A DNA stretch of 37,736 bases from a virus: IMG/VR virus record IMGVR_UViG_3300032163_000053, positions 1-37,736 of that record; one strand, 5' to 3'. Below are positions 37,466 to 37,736 of this stretch, one piece after another. The position numbers and the translations under genes were made by a program. Each line of letters opens with the position of its first letter. The stretch's first letter is position 1. The notes beneath the pieces were generated by a model, which was not told the DNA's origin, ran no database searches, and was given only the letters and a program-made list of their open reading frames with translations.

Positions 37466-37736
37466 ATGAGTAAAAAAAGGGTAGTAGTCAAACCAGGGGA
37501 GGATTTAAGTTGGTTAAGGATATTCACTGGAAATTCAAATACCGAATTAGTGCAAAAGATTTGTGACCAGCTGGGGACCCCCCTTGGAAAGTCAGTGGTG
37601 AGCACCTTTAGTGATGGAGAAATCCATGTTGAGATTGATGAAAGCGTCCGAGGAATGGATGTTTTCGTGATCCAGTCCATTTCTTCTCCTGTCAATGACA
37701 ACCTGATGGAACTCCTCATTTTGATCGACGCCCTGA
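37466..37736 (+). CDS. prs: Ribose-phosphate pyrophosphokinase, 5' part (runs off window)
   Basis: The first 90 codons of PRPP synthetase, which transfers pyrophosphate from ATP to ribose 5-phosphate for nucleotide, His and Trp synthesis. Diagnostic N-terminal segments are [15 protein letters not shown] (family consensus ...FxGNSNPxLAxxI), [18 protein letters not shown] and [31 protein letters not shown] precedes the ATG. It is intact to the window end. The tRNA-Gln then prs order is seen in several bacterial lineages, and the prophage has pushed the tRNA 37 kb upstream. Confidence 0.95.
   Translation, partial: MSKKRVVVKPGEDLSWLRIFTGNSNTELVQKICDQLGTPLGKSVVSTFSDGEIHVEIDESVRGMDVFVIQSISSPVNDNLMELLILIDAL

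Overview
The window is a complete, lambda-like siphophage prophage (about 37 kb, positions 310-37364) integrated into the 3' end of a host tRNA-Gln gene. A perfect 23-bp direct repeat (310-332 and 37342-37364) marks attL and attR. Host sequence is confined to the first ~330 bases (unassigned DNA with two palindromic repeats, then the intact tRNA-Gln) and the last ~370 bases, where the 5' end of prs (ribose-phosphate pyrophosphokinase) begins. A tRNA-Gln/prs neighbourhood, Shine-Dalgarno starts, a lipobox lipoprotein and GC-rich palindromic intergenic repeats suggest a Gram-negative host, perhaps a Desulfobacterota- or Nitrospirota-like lineage from an environmental sample. That assignment is an inference.

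Every recognisable phage gene is on the minus strand, so the prophage reads from right to left. At the right end lie a small lipoprotein gene, a promoter followed by two terminator-like hairpins, two small genes, a fused prim-pol/zinc-finger primase and a Walker-type helicase or ATPase. A non-coding stretch with iteron-like inverted repeats around an AT-rich core (33663-33867) follows and may be the replication origin. Next come tightly coupled small unknown genes (30.6-33.7 kb), including several below 60 codons.

The head module (25.2-30.6 kb) has a gpW-like protein, a portal, a ChaB/prohead-protease/HK97-capsid fusion with a strong internal start, and head-tail joining and tail terminator proteins. 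The tail module (4.9-24.8 kb) has a tail tube protein, a 998-residue collagen-like Gly-Tyr-Ser-Gly fibre, two fibre-like proteins, gpG with a predicted -1 frameshift extension (gpGT), tape measure, gpM-, gpL- and NlpC/P60 gpK-like tip proteins, a gpI-gpJ fusion, accessory tip proteins and gpZ. The terminase subunits come last, just before the integrase, which is unusual.

The most striking region is 16406-18778, inside the tail operon. It has a 204-residue protein made of about 15 repeats of C-x-C-N-x-x-C-Y (48 cysteines), a 248-residue protein of unknown function with a possible GNAT-like segment, and a radical SAM enzyme with a complete SPASM domain (two auxiliary Fe-S cluster motifs). The three genes are tightly packed or overlapping, and the radical SAM gene overlaps gpG by 10 bp. 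This looks like a phage-borne peptide-maturation cassette whose cysteine-repeat substrate may be a virion appendage, and I do not recognise it as a described system.

I found no recognisable CI-like repressor, excisionase or endolysin. In the circular phage form the int reading frame crosses attP into a different 43-residue C-terminal tail, so integration appears to rewrite the end of the integrase.
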